From the NCBI RefSeq assembly GCF_000717175.1, contig NZ_JNYD01000002.1, positions 372,001 through 436,000 on the forward strand: 64,000 nt of DNA. Reading direction: 5' to 3'. Source of the stretch: Pseudonocardia autotrophica. Lineage in GTDB: Bacteria > Actinomycetota > Actinomycetes > Mycobacteriales > Pseudonocardiaceae. A model generated the notes under the pieces. It was given only the letters and a program-made list of their open reading frames with translations, searched no databases and was not told the DNA's origin. Of the stretch, positions 1 through 8,510 are shown piece after piece. The translations under genes were made by a program, and so were the position numbers. The stretch's first letter is position 1. Each line of letters begins with the position of its first letter.

Positions 1-215
1 GCGGTCGGGCCGCGGGCCCGCGGAGGGCGTCGGGCCGGGGGACGGCGGGGTGCGGACGGCTGCGGACACGGTTCCCTCTCCGGTCGGTCTGGTGGGTGAC
101 CTCCAGCGTCGACCTGCGAGGGCGCCGCCGGGATCGGCTGGCCGGCCGGGCCCGTTGATGACTCAGGGGTCGGGCGATCAGGGGACGGTCCGTGTCGTCA
201 GGACCTGCGGTGGTC

Positions 216-1127
216 TCAGCCTCCGAGCAGTGAACGCAGGAAGAGCAGGAGGTTGGCGGGACGCTCGGCCATCCGCCGCATGAGGTACGGGTACCACTGG
301 CCGCCGAAGGGGACGTAGACCCGCACCCGGTAGCCCTCGGCGGCCAGTCGCTCCTGCAGGTCCCGGCGCACGCCGTAGAGCATCTGGAACTCGAAGTCGC
401 GGCGATCGACGCCGAGCCGGTCGGCCTCGGCCCTGACGTGGTCGATGCACACGTCGTCGTGCGTGCCGAAGGCCGGGTCGGGCAGGTTCGCGAGCGCCCA
501 GCTCGCCAGGTACCGGTACTGGGCGGTGATCTCCTCCCGCTCCTGCAGCGCCTTCTCGATCGGCTCGAGGAAGGCCCCCTTGACCAGGCGGATGCGCGGC
601 TTGACGTCGGTGAACGAGCCCAGGTCCTCCGGGCAGCGCCGCATCGCGGCCTGCTGCGCCACGCGGGTCCGCGGGAAGGACGGCAGGAACGTCCGGTAGA
701 TCTCCAGGGTCTGGGGGCCGACCGAGCTGTGCTCCATGTCCACCTCGACGGTGACCCCGCACTCCTCGGCGACCTCGAGGAGCTGCTTGAGGTGGCCCGC
801 GCACACGCTCTGGTCCAGGCCGACCCCCAGCTGCGAGAGCTTCACCGACACCGTCCCACCGGGGGCGCGGTCGGCGATCGCGTGGATCGTCTCGACATAA
901 GCCGCCGTCGCCGCAGCGGACTCCCGCAGGTCGCCGACGGTCTCGCCGAGCAGGTCGAGGCTCACGTCGATGCCCTTGGCGTGGAGCGACCGCGACACGG
1001 CGATGACGTCGTCGAGGGTGGTGCCGGCGACGTACCGGGAGACGAGCCCACTGGTCAGGCGACTGCGGCTCACCAACTTCTCGAGCCGCACGTTCCCGGC
1101 GGCCAGGAGCAGCAGCTTCCTGATCAT
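216..1127 (-). CDS. Proline dehydrogenase
   Basis: This 303-residue protein is a stand-alone proline dehydrogenase, the FAD enzyme that oxidises L-proline to 1-pyrroline-5-carboxylate. The PRODH barrel is recognised from VSVKLSQLG (residues 93-101), RIRLVKGAFLEP (178-189) and a C-terminal YLMRRMAERPAN segment, the family's substrate-binding double-arginine motif. Its length matches bacterial monofunctional PRODH. The ATG at 1127 was chosen over an upstream ATG because AGGAGG lies just before it. No P5C dehydrogenase is in the window, so that step must be encoded elsewhere. It is divergent from a GntR regulator, which probably controls it. In this locus it would be the exit for proline released from proline betaine or hydroxyproline derivatives (inference). 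Confidence 0.92.
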   Translation of the reverse strand: MIRKLLLLAAGNVRLEKLVSRSRLTSGLVSRYVAGTTLDDVIAVSRSLHAKGIDVSLDLLGETVGDLRESAAATAAYVETIHAIADRAPGGTVSVKLSQLGVGLDQSVCAGHLKQLLEVAEECGVTVEVDMEHSSVGPQTLEIYRTFLPSFPRTRVAQQAAMRRCPEDLGSFTDVKPRIRLVKGAFLEPIEKALQEREEITAQYRYLASWALANLPDPAFGTHDDVCIDHVRAEADRLGVDRRDFEFQMLYGVRRDLQERLAAEGYRVRVYVPFGGQWYPYLMRRMAERPANLLLFLRSLLGG

Positions 1128-1246
1128 GTTCTTCCTCCTGCATCGCGTGCGTCGGATGGCATGAACGCATCGAGGACAGGGAGGAGGGGCCGGCGCCGGG
1201 CCTCGGACGCGGCGTCGCTGTCCTTCTCCGGGCTCCCAGAGTAGGA

Positions 1247-1263
1247 TGTAATCACAGATCACA
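1247..1263. promoter_or_regulatory. Candidate GntR/FadR operator between proline dehydrogenase and its regulator
   Basis: TGTAATCACAGATCACA is an imperfect dyad (12 of 17 positions symmetric, with outer TGT/ACA arms) in the gap between the divergent starts at 1127 and 1371. Dyads of this size fit FadR-subfamily GntR regulators. The assignment to the neighbouring regulator is inference. Confidence 0.4.
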
Positions 1264-1370
1264 CAATGGGCCGGTCGACGCGCTCATGCGGCGGCCGGGG
1301 AGTCCCGAGCCGCGGATCGCTGCCGGTCCGCAGGCCGGGCTCTCGGGGAGCCGGCGTTGAGGGTGGTGCC

Positions 1371-2042
1371 ATGGCGATGTCGAAGCTGGAGAGCCTGTCC
1401 TTGCTGCCGGACAGGGTCTTCACGGCGATCCGCGAGCAGATCATGAACGGCGGGATGCCGGCCGGGCACCGGCTGCGGATCCGCGACCTCGCAGCGGAAC
1501 TCGGTACCAGCGTGATGCCGGTGCGGGAGGCGATCCGCCGCCTGGAGGAGGCGGGGCTCGCCGAGAGCGTCCCGCATCGTGGCGCGGTGGTCCGCGGGCT
1601 GACGCTGGTCGAGCTGCGCGACGTGTACTACGTGCGCCGGGTCCTCGAGGTCGATGCTGCCCGACTGGGCGCCCCGAACATGACCGACGAGGACGCCGCG
1701 GTCATGGCGGCGCACTGCGCGGCGATGTCGGAGGCAGTGGCGGCCGGCGACGTGGTGACCGCGCTCGATGCCGACGAGGCCCTCCTGGCCACGCTCTACG
1801 CCGCGGGCGGCAACGCCGTCCTCCTCGACACGATCCGGGGTCTGTGGGAGCGCTGCCGGGTGTACAAGATCGTCGGCGCGCGCCGGGCGGTCGAGGAGGA
1901 CGACGGGACGTTGTGGTCGTTCCAACCGCGTCTGGTCGAGGCGGCGCGCGACCACGACGCCGTGGCCGCCGCGGCCGTCACCGAGGCGTCGCTGCTCAGC
2001 GCCACGGCGCGCATCGAGCATCAGCTCGGGGGCGTGGGCTGA
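1371..2042 (+). CDS. GntR-family (FCD/FadR subfamily) transcriptional regulator
   Basis: A 223-residue regulator. The N-terminal winged helix carries the typical GntR recognition helix (LAAELGTSVMPVREAIRRLE, about residues 42-61), followed by an all-helical FCD ligand domain. The ATG at 1371 is preferred to the GTG at 1266: the conserved HTH starts just after it and a GAGGGTGG stretch precedes it. A second ATG at 1377 is possible. It is divergent from proline dehydrogenase with a dyad between them, so it probably represses or senses proline or a betaine-derived acid. The ligand cannot be read from the sequence. Confidence 0.88.
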   Translation: MAMSKLESLSLLPDRVFTAIREQIMNGGMPAGHRLRIRDLAAELGTSVMPVREAIRRLEEAGLAESVPHRGAVVRGLTLVELRDVYYVRRVLEVDAARLGAPNMTDEDAAVMAAHCAAMSEAVAAGDVVTALDADEALLATLYAAGGNAVLLDTIRGLWERCRVYKIVGARRAVEEDDGTLWSFQPRLVEAARDHDAVAAAAVTEASLLSATARIEHQLGGVG

Positions 2043-2067
2043 TCGGACGCGCGAGGCAGACGCTCGT

Positions 2068-2201
2068 TCAGCGCATCTCGCCGGCCCCGACGTAGGGGTG
2101 CGGGCTGCGCAGCAGGTCGCCCTCCGAGAAGCGGCAGAGCCGGAAGTCCCGGGCCGGGATGGTCGGGACGGAGAGCCGGTGGCGGCTCCCGCGGTCGTCA
2201 T
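2068..2201 (-). pseudogene. Possible frameshifted small ORF downstream of the cupin gene
   Basis: An ATG at 2201 overlaps the cupin stop as ATGA, as in a translationally coupled gene. That frame gives only low-complexity residues. A shift of one base would enter a protein-like frame (2175-2068) containing PTIPARDFRLCRFSEGDLLR and ending PHPYVGAGEMR-stop. Either this is a coincidental open frame or a small gene damaged by a frameshift or sequencing error. No family was recognised. Confidence 0.2.
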
Positions 2202-2713
2202 GCCTTCTCCCTCGGGGCGGCCGACTCCGCGGGCGCGTCGGTCGTGCTCGGGTGATCGGCCCGGCGGCTCCCGGACGCCGCCGCCGCGGAGCGCCCGAGG
2301 CGGAAGCGGCTCCAGTCGAAGCCTCCGGCGGGCGGTCCCCAGATGACCAGGAACTCCGCCGGGTCCGGCCCGTCGTTGCGGACGCCGTGGGGCAGGCCGG
2401 GCGGGGCGATGAAGGCGTCGCCGGGGGAGAGGTCGGTGGCCGTCTCGCCGACCAGCAGGGTCGCCCGGCCGCGGACGAGGACGTAGACCTCCTCGAGCTC
2501 GCCGGCCGCCGCGCCGTCCTCGCCCGGCATCGGAGGGTGGGCGTGCACTCCCTCGGTGGCGCCCGGCGGGAAGGACCACCGGTTGATCGCCACCGGGAGC
2601 TGTGTGCGCTCGCGGAAGAACCACTGGACGCCGACGGGGATCGTGCCGTCGTGCAGCACGTGACCGAAGGCGCCGTCGCCTGATCGCTCGACGTGGGTGT
2701 CCTTGCTGTCCAT
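2198..2713 (-). CDS. Cupin-domain protein
   Basis: A 171-residue single-domain cupin. Motif 1 appears as the HAHPP region with downstream acidic residues, and motif 2 as SPGDAFIAPPGLPHGVRNDG (about residues 94-113), giving the metal-binding His and Glu positions. The ATG at 2713 has a good GGAGGT ribosome site. The C-terminal 35 residues (Ala, Ser and Arg rich) look disordered. Cupins of this size are often small metal-dependent isomerases, dioxygenases or sensors. The reaction is not predictable here. It lies between the GntR gene and the hydantoinase operon. Confidence 0.75.
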   Translation of the reverse strand: MDSKDTHVERSGDGAFGHVLHDGTIPVGVQWFFRERTQLPVAINRWSFPPGATEGVHAHPPMPGEDGAAAGELEEVYVLVRGRATLLVGETATDLSPGDAFIAPPGLPHGVRNDGPDPAEFLVIWGPPAGGFDWSRFRLGRSAAAASGSRRADHPSTTDAPAESAAPREKA

Positions 2714-2726
2714 GGTCGCGACCTCC

Positions 2727-2870
2727 TCAGCCCATGTGCGGGTACGTCCGGTCCATGTCGGGCGACAGGTTCTCCTCGAGGAAACGACCGCTGACCCAGC
2801 GCTGCAGGGCCAGGACCGATCCCGTCCTGTCGTTGGTGCCCGATCCCGCCGGCGCCGAACGACTGCTGGC
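2727..2870 (-). pseudogene. Possible C-terminal remnant of an unidentified gene upstream of the cupin gene
   Basis: An open minus-strand frame ends at the stop 2729-2727, 13 bases before the cupin ATG. Its last residues look protein-like (LALQRWVSGRFLEENL, then DMDRTYPHMG), but upstream it dissolves into low-complexity sequence and shows no ATG, GTG or TTG start. It may be the 3' end of a decayed gene that once preceded the cupin gene in an operon. The upstream boundary is arbitrary and the family was not recognised. Confidence 0.2.
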
Positions 2871-2975
2871 CCATCGTGGTCCCGGTGGGACGCCGCCCGC
2901 GCCGCCGCCCGGGCCCCTCTGCGCGGCTTCTCCGACAGCGTGCGGGCACTTCTCGCGCGCTGAGCCGGCCTGGTC

Positions 2976-3004
2976 TTGTCCGGGCCCGGTTCGTGGCCTA
3001 CCGT
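2976..3004 (+). promoter_or_regulatory. Putative sigma-70-type promoter of the hydantoinase operon
   Basis: TTGTCC (2976-2981) and TACCGT (2999-3004) are separated by exactly 17 bases, and the hyuA ATG follows at 3051. Spacing and hexamers fit actinobacterial vegetative promoters. Confidence 0.45.
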
Positions 3005-3050
3005 CGTCGACGAGTGGTATTCGAACATCTGCAGGTGACCGAGGAGTCCC

Positions 3051-5114
3051 ATGTCACCGACGAGTCCTGACGGGCACGCACGTCGTGCCGGACAGGTGCG
3101 GGTCGCCGTGGACACCGGCGGCACCTTCACCGACGTCGCGGTCCGGCGACCGGACGGCTCGGTCGAGGTGTGGAAGGTGTCCTCGAGCCCGCAGGCGCCG
3201 GACGACGCGGTGGTGCGCGGGGTCAAGGAGGCCCTCGAACGGGCCGGGGCGGACTTCGGCTCGGTCGAGCGGTTCGTCCACGGCACCACGGTCGCGACGA
3301 ACACCCTGCTCACGCGCACCGGTGCCCGGGTCGGGCTGGTTACGACCGCCGGGTTCGCGGACATGCTCCACATCGGGCACCAGAGCCGCCCAGCCCTCTA
3401 CGACCTGTCGGTGCGGCGCGCCGCCCCGCTGGTCCCGCACGAACTGACCTGGGAGGTCACCGAGCGGTTGGCGGCCGACGGCGCGGTGCTCGTCGCACCC
3501 GCCGAAGCGGAGCTGGACCGGCTCGCCGAGCGGATCCGGGCCGCCGCTCCGCAGGTCGTCGTCGTCTCGTTGCTCAACGCCTACGTCGATCCGGCGCACG
3601 AGCAGCGCGTCGTGGAGCACCTGCGTCGGGCCGGGGCGGCCCCGTCGGTGCTCGCCGCCACGGCGGTCACCCCGGAGATGCGCGAGTACGAGCGCACCTC
3701 CACCGCCGTCGTCTCCGGTTACGTCCAGCCGGCGATCGCCGACTACCTCGAGCGACTCGAGACTCGGCTCGCCGAGCGGGCGATGCCGGCGCGGGTGTGG
3801 GTCATGCAGTCCAACGGGGGTCTGCTCGGCGCCGGCAGTGCCCGCGAGCACAGCGTCCGGACCGTGCTGTCCGGCCTGGTCGGCGGGGTGGTCGGCGCAG
3901 CGCGGTGGGCATCGCAGCTGGGTCTGCCCCGCGTGGTGAGCTTCGACATCGGGGGCACGAGCACCGACATCGCGCTGATCCGTGACGGCGTGCCCGGCGA
4001 GATGACCTCCGGTGAGCTCGAGGGCTACCCGCTGCGGATGCCGGCCGTGGACGTGCACACAATCGGTGCGGGTGGCGGCTCGATCGCGTGGCGGGACGCG
4101 GGCGGCAGCCTGCGGGTGGGCCCGCAGAGCGCGGGCGCGCGTCCCGGCCCGGTCTGCTACGGCCGCGGCGGCGAGCAGATCACGGTGACCGACGCCCACG
4201 CCCTGCTCGGCCGGCTGGGCAGCAGCCTGCTCGGCGGCCGGCTCGCGCTCGACCTGGACGCCGCACGCGAACGGCTGGCGGCCTTCGCCGGCGAGCTCGG
4301 GCTCGACGAGGAGGAGGCCGCCGCCGGCGTGCTGCGCGTCATCACCGCGACCATGGCCCGCGGGGTGCGCAAGGTCAGCATCGAGCGCGGCATCGACCCG
4401 CGTGACTGCGTGCTGATGGCCTTCGGTGGTGCCGGCCCGCTGCACGCCACCGACCTCATCCGCGAGCTGGGGATGAAGGGCGCGGTCGTGCCGCCGCATC
4501 CCGGGATCGCCTCGGCGGTGGGCATGCTCGACGCCCCGGTGCGGCACGACTTCGCGGCCGCCGCGTCCGCGACCAGCGCAGCCGAGCTCGACACGGTGGC
4601 TCGCACCCTCGAGGAGCTCACGGCGGACGCGATCCGCTTCCTGGAACAGCGCGAGCGAGTCGATCCGGCACTGGTCACCGTCGACCGGCTCGTCGACGCC
4701 CGCTATCTGGGGCAGAGCTACGCCCTGACCGTGCCCTGGCAGGCGGACTTCGCCGCGCTGCGCAAGGCCTTCGACAACGCGCACCTGGAGCGCTACGGCT
4801 TCGACGATCCCGACGCCGTGCTGGAGATCGTCGCCGTGCGGGCGAGCGCGGTCGTCGAGGCACCCGGCGCGGGCGACGTGCCCGCGACGGTGGCCGAGGG
4901 CGCTCCGCCGGAGCCGGTCGACATCCGCTCGGTGCTCTTCGGCGCGCAGCGGCACGCGTGCCCGGTCTACCGCCGCGACGACCTTCCCGCCGGCGTCGAG
5001 CTGGCCGGTCCGCTGGTGCTCGAGCAGCTCGACTCGACCGTCGTCGTCGCCCCGGGCCAGGTGTGCCACCACGACACCGTCGGATTCCTCCACATCCACG
5101 AGGAGCGCCCGTGA
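3051..5114 (+). CDS. hyuA: Hydantoinase/oxoprolinase family protein, subunit A
   Basis: This 687-residue protein is the large ATP-binding subunit of the N-methylhydantoinase/5-oxoprolinase/acetone carboxylase family. It has the N-terminal phosphate loop VAVDTGGTFTDVAV (residues 17-30) and a second actin-like motif, FDIGGTSTDIAL, near residue 300, followed by DVHTIGAGGGSI. These enzymes use ATP to open cyclic amides such as N-methylhydantoin or 5-oxoproline. The ATG at 3051 has GAGGAG upstream. Its stop overlaps the subunit B start (GTGA). Length is normal. Next to betaine and amine genes, an N-methylhydantoin (creatinine route) or 5-oxoproline substrate is plausible but unproven. Confidence 0.9.
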   Translation: MSPTSPDGHARRAGQVRVAVDTGGTFTDVAVRRPDGSVEVWKVSSSPQAPDDAVVRGVKEALERAGADFGSVERFVHGTTVATNTLLTRTGARVGLVTTAGFADMLHIGHQSRPALYDLSVRRAAPLVPHELTWEVTERLAADGAVLVAPAEAELDRLAERIRAAAPQVVVVSLLNAYVDPAHEQRVVEHLRRAGAAPSVLAATAVTPEMREYERTSTAVVSGYVQPAIADYLERLETRLAERAMPARVWVMQSNGGLLGAGSAREHSVRTVLSGLVGGVVGAARWASQLGLPRVVSFDIGGTSTDIALIRDGVPGEMTSGELEGYPLRMPAVDVHTIGAGGGSIAWRDAGGSLRVGPQSAGARPGPVCYGRGGEQITVTDAHALLGRLGSSLLGGRLALDLDAARERLAAFAGELGLDEEEAAAGVLRVITATMARGVRKVSIERGIDPRDCVLMAFGGAGPLHATDLIRELGMKGAVVPPHPGIASAVGMLDAPVRHDFAAAASATSAAELDTVARTLEELTADAIRFLEQRERVDPALVTVDRLVDARYLGQSYALTVPWQADFAALRKAFDNAHLERYGFDDPDAVLEIVAVRASAVVEAPGAGDVPATVAEGAPPEPVDIRSVLFGAQRHACPVYRRDDLPAGVELAGPLVLEQLDSTVVVAPGQVCHHDTVGFLHIHEERP

Positions 5115-6754
5115 CCGCCGACCACTGTTCCGACGATCTCGGGCCCGTGGAGCTGGAGATCGCCCGCAACCGCTTCGAGTCCACGGCGGAGGAGATCGGG
5201 ACGGCGCTGATCCGCACCTCCTACTCGCCGAACATCAAGGACCGCCGCGACTGCTCGGCGGGGGTGTACTCCCCGACGGGCGAGCTGATCGCGCAGGCCG
5301 AGCACATCCCGCTGCACCTGGGACTGATGCCGACCATGGTGCGCAACGTGCTGGCCGAGGTCGGGACCGGCTCGCTCGAGCCCGGGGACGTCCTCATCAG
5401 CAACAACCCCTACCTGGGCGGTTCGCACCTTCCCGACACCTGCCTGGTGACCCCGGTCTTCGCCGACGGCCGGCTGGTCGCCGTCGTGGCGAACATGGCT
5501 CACCACGTCGACGTCGGCGGGATCGTCCCGGGCTCGATGGCCACGCACGCGACGGAGATCTTCCAGGAGGGCGTGCGCATCCCGCCGGTCAAGCTCGTTC
5601 AGCGCGGCGAGCTCCGCACCGACCTGATCGCGCTCCTGATGGCGAACGTCCGCACGGCGGACAAGACCCGCGGCGACCTGATGGCCCAGCTCGCGGCGAA
5701 CCGGCTCGGTGAACGCCGCATCGGCGAGATGGTCGCGGAGTGGGGCCCCGGGCTCTTCCGGCGATCCTGCTCGGCCCTCGTGCGCTACGCCGAGCGGCGC
5801 ACCCGCGCCGCCGTCGCCGCCCTGCCGGACGGGATCGCGAGCTTCACCGACCACCTCGAGCACGACGGCGTCGAGCCCCGCTCGATCCCGATCACCGCCA
5901 CCGTCCGCAAGCGGGGGGACGTCGTGGAGATCGACCTGACGGCCAGCGCCGACCAGGTGCCCGGCGCGGTCAACTGCTCCTACGCGGTCACCGAGGCGTG
6001 CGCGGGGTACGTCGTCAAGGCCCTGACCGACCCGACGCTGCCGTCCAACGCCGGCCTGATGCGCCCCGTCCGGGTCCTGACCCGGCCCGGGTCGGTCTGC
6101 GCCGCGGAGTTCCCGGCCCCGGTGGCGAACGGGAACACCCAGACCGCGCAGCGCATCGTCGACGCCCTCCTCGGTGCCTTCGCCCAGATCGTCCCGGACC
6201 GGGTTCCCGCCGCGTCCAGCGGCAGCATGAGCATCGTGACCATCGGCGGCCGCGACCCGCGCACCGGGCGCTACTACTCCTACGTCGAGACCTACGGGGG
6301 CGGACAGGGAGCCGGCCCGCACGCCGACGGCGACAGCGCGGTGCACACGCACATGACCAACACCCGCAACACCCCCTGTGAGGTGATCGAGCGGGAGTAC
6401 CCGCTGCGGGTCGACCGCTACGCGATCGCGCGCGGCACCGGCGGCGCCGGCCGGTGGCGCGGGGGAGACGGGCTGATCCGGGAGATCACCCTCACCGACG
6501 GCGCGGCGACCGCGGTCGTGGCGACCGCCCGCGTCGACAGCCGACCCTGGGGCCTGCACGGGGGCCGGGACGCGACCGGCGCCCGCATCGCCGTCACGCA
6601 CCGGGACTCCGGCACCACCGAGCTGCCCGCGATGAGCTCCGTCCGGCTCGAGGCCGGAGCCACCCTCTCGGTCCGGACCGCCGGGGGCGGCGGCTTCGGC
6701 AAAGACCGATCGACGGCCGCGGGCGTGGAAGGATCGGTCGGTGCCCAAGCGTGA
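5111..6754 (+). CDS. hyuB: Hydantoinase B/oxoprolinase family protein
   Basis: A 547-residue subunit B of the hydantoinase/oxoprolinase family. Conserved blocks include DVLISNNPYLGGSHLPDTCL (about residues 96-115), HHVDVGGIVPGSMATHATEI and, C-terminal, GTGGAGRWRGGDGL. It forms the catalytic complex with HyuA. It starts at the GTG at 5111, which overlaps the hyuA stop, so the two are translationally coupled. Its 3' end overlaps the next regulator by 14 bases. Family B subunits are usually 500-580 residues, so it appears complete. The exact cyclic amide cannot be deduced. Confidence 0.9.
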   Translation: MTADHCSDDLGPVELEIARNRFESTAEEIGTALIRTSYSPNIKDRRDCSAGVYSPTGELIAQAEHIPLHLGLMPTMVRNVLAEVGTGSLEPGDVLISNNPYLGGSHLPDTCLVTPVFADGRLVAVVANMAHHVDVGGIVPGSMATHATEIFQEGVRIPPVKLVQRGELRTDLIALLMANVRTADKTRGDLMAQLAANRLGERRIGEMVAEWGPGLFRRSCSALVRYAERRTRAAVAALPDGIASFTDHLEHDGVEPRSIPITATVRKRGDVVEIDLTASADQVPGAVNCSYAVTEACAGYVVKALTDPTLPSNAGLMRPVRVLTRPGSVCAAEFPAPVANGNTQTAQRIVDALLGAFAQIVPDRVPAASSGSMSIVTIGGRDPRTGRYYSYVETYGGGQGAGPHADGDSAVHTHMTNTRNTPCEVIEREYPLRVDRYAIARGTGGAGRWRGGDGLIREITLTDGAATAVVATARVDSRPWGLHGGRDATGARIAVTHRDSGTTELPAMSSVRLEAGATLSVRTAGGGGFGKDRSTAAGVEGSVGAQA

Positions 6755-7457
6755 TCGCTCGGTGATGGAGCAGGCCTTCCAGGAGATCAGACGAAGGATC
6801 ATCACGCTGCAGGTCGAGCCGGGGCAGCGGCTCGACGACGTCGCGCTGGCCAAGGACCTGGCGCTCAGCCGCACCCCGGTCCGGGAGGCGCTGTTCCGGC
6901 TCGGCGCCGAAGGACTCGTCACTCCCGGCGAGCGCGGAGGGTTCACCGTCCGGCCGCTCGACCTGTTCGACATCAGCCAGCTCTTCGAGGCGCACATCGT
7001 CGTGGCCAGAGCCGTGGCCCGGCTCGCCGCGACCCGGGCGACGGACACCGAGATCGACCATCTCGCCGAGCTCACCGACGCCGTCGAGGACGCCGTCCGG
7101 GCGGGCGACCCTGCCGGGATCGCAGCCACGAACGCCGAGCTCCATCGCGCGGAGGCGCGCTGTGCCCGCAACGAACACCTGCGCGTGCTGGCGAACAACG
7201 TGCAGAACCTGGGCCAACGCCTGTCCTACCTCTGCTTCGGCGGGGACCGTGGCGGCGTCCTCGACCTCGACGACCACCTCGAGCGGGTGTGCACCGACCA
7301 CACCGCGATGATCGAAGCGCTGCGGACCCGGGACGTCGACGAGGCCGAGCGCGTCGCCGCGCGCCACGTCCACCTGTTCCGCGACCGGGTCGTCGAGTTC
7401 TTCGAGGCGACCCCCGTCGAGTCCCTCGGCTTCGACCAGGACCTGCCGCCGGCGTAG
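6741..7457 (+). CDS. GntR-family (FCD) transcriptional regulator
   Basis: A 238-residue GntR regulator with HTH motif LAKDLALSRTPVREALFRLG (about residues 37-56) and a C-terminal FCD helical domain with metal-ligand-type His and Asp residues (ELHRAEAR, HLERVCTDHTAMIEAL). The GTG at 6741 overlaps the hyuB 3' end; an ATG at 6765 is an alternative start. It is co-transcribed with hyuAB, so it probably regulates that operon. Confidence 0.87.
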   Translation: MPKRDRSVMEQAFQEIRRRIITLQVEPGQRLDDVALAKDLALSRTPVREALFRLGAEGLVTPGERGGFTVRPLDLFDISQLFEAHIVVARAVARLAATRATDTEIDHLAELTDAVEDAVRAGDPAGIAATNAELHRAEARCARNEHLRVLANNVQNLGQRLSYLCFGGDRGGVLDLDDHLERVCTDHTAMIEALRTRDVDEAERVAARHVHLFRDRVVEFFEATPVESLGFDQDLPPA

Positions 7458-7478
7458 GACGCGAGAGGATGCCTTCCG

Positions 7479-8498
7479 ATGGCCGTGATCCATCGCGACG
7501 AGCTCATCGAGCTGTGTCGCAGCGCCCTGCTGGCCGCAGGCGCCGGCGCTCGCGACGCCCGCGTGCTGGCCGAGGCGACCGCCGAGGCCGAGGTCATCGG
7601 CAACCGGGCCGTCGGGGTCGGGCACCTCTTCGACTATCTCGACGGCTACGCACAGGGTCGGATCAGCAAGGACGCACAACCCGTCGTGCGACGCGTCGCG
7701 CCGGCCGTCCTGGATGCCGATGCCCGGTCCGGCCTGGCCCAGACCGCCTTCGCGGACGCCTTCGACGGCCTGCTCGAGGCCACCCGAGAGTCCGGACTCG
7801 CCGCGTTGTGGATCCGCAACTCCTTCACCTGCGGGGAGCTCGGCTACTACGCGCGCCATCTCGCCGCACAGGACCTCGTCGCGCTGGCCGCGGCGAACAG
7901 CCCCGCGCTGATGTCGATCGGTGGCGCCCGCAGGTCCGTCCTCGGCACCAACCCGCTCGCGTACGGACTCCCGCGTCCGGGCAGGGCGCCGGTCGTCATC
8001 GACCAGGCCTCCTCGGCCACGGCGTTCGTCAACGTCCGGCGGGCGGCCGAGGCGGGCGAGCCCATCCCGGCGGGGTGGGCGCTCGACCGTGGCGGCGAGC
8101 CGACCCGGGACGCCGACGCGGCCCTCGACGGCACCCTCCTGCCGTTCGGTGGTTACCGGGGCGGGAACGTGGCCCTGCTGGTGGAGGTGCTCGCCACCCT
8201 CTCGGGCGCATCGTTCTCGCTGGACGCGGCCCCCTTCCACGAGGGGAGCAGCTCGCCGGGCATCGGCGTGTTCGTGCTCGGTATCGATCCTGCGACCTTC
8301 CCCGGCTCCACGGAACGGCTCGCCGGGCAACTCGACACCCTGCGCGCCGAACACGACGTCCGGTTGCCCGCACTCGAGAGGACGGGTCCGGCAGATCGGG
8401 TGGAGCTCGAGGCGGCCGTCCTGCAGCGCCTGGAGGACGCCGGCGCGGCGGACCGGGCCGTCGCGTCGACCCAGCGGATCGCGACCGACGAGGACTGA
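7479..8498 (+). CDS. Ldh2/malate dehydrogenase-family oxidoreductase with altered active site
   Basis: This 339-residue protein has the fold signature of NAD(P)-dependent Ldh2 enzymes (malate/lactate dehydrogenases and delta1-pyrroline-2-carboxylate reductases), for example LGTNPLAYGLP near residue 148. The usual catalytic segment with RG and SHG residues reads VIGNRAVGVGHLFDYL here (about residues 44-59), so the expected Arg and His are absent in a by-eye alignment. The usual lysine in the ATSxxAxGK-type motif is also missing. It may be a diverged reductase or a non-catalytic relative. It follows the GntR gene by 21 bases and precedes an amine oxidase, suggesting cyclic-imine or amino-acid metabolism. 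Confidence 0.78.
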   Translation: MAVIHRDELIELCRSALLAAGAGARDARVLAEATAEAEVIGNRAVGVGHLFDYLDGYAQGRISKDAQPVVRRVAPAVLDADARSGLAQTAFADAFDGLLEATRESGLAALWIRNSFTCGELGYYARHLAAQDLVALAAANSPALMSIGGARRSVLGTNPLAYGLPRPGRAPVVIDQASSATAFVNVRRAAEAGEPIPAGWALDRGGEPTRDADAALDGTLLPFGGYRGGNVALLVEVLATLSGASFSLDAAPFHEGSSSPGIGVFVLGIDPATFPGSTERLAGQLDTLRAEHDVRLPALERTGPADRVELEAAVLQRLEDAGAADRAVASTQRIATDED

Positions 8499-8510
8499 CG
8501 GGGAGCAGAG

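Noticed and set aside
10..23. Perfect GC palindrome CCGCGGGCCCGCGG as an operator or terminator
   Set aside because: GC-only palindromes of this size arise easily in such DNA, and the neighbouring gene to the left is outside the window, so no role can be assigned. Nothing else was seen in 1-215.
3054..5099. Very long minus-strand open frame opposite hyuA
   Set aside because: Low-complexity Arg/Gly/His-rich translation with no recognisable domain; a typical antisense shadow in high-GC DNA. Similar frames at 6594-9788, 20893-24741, 27977-30751, 33014-37741 and 53655-56426 were rejected for the same reason.
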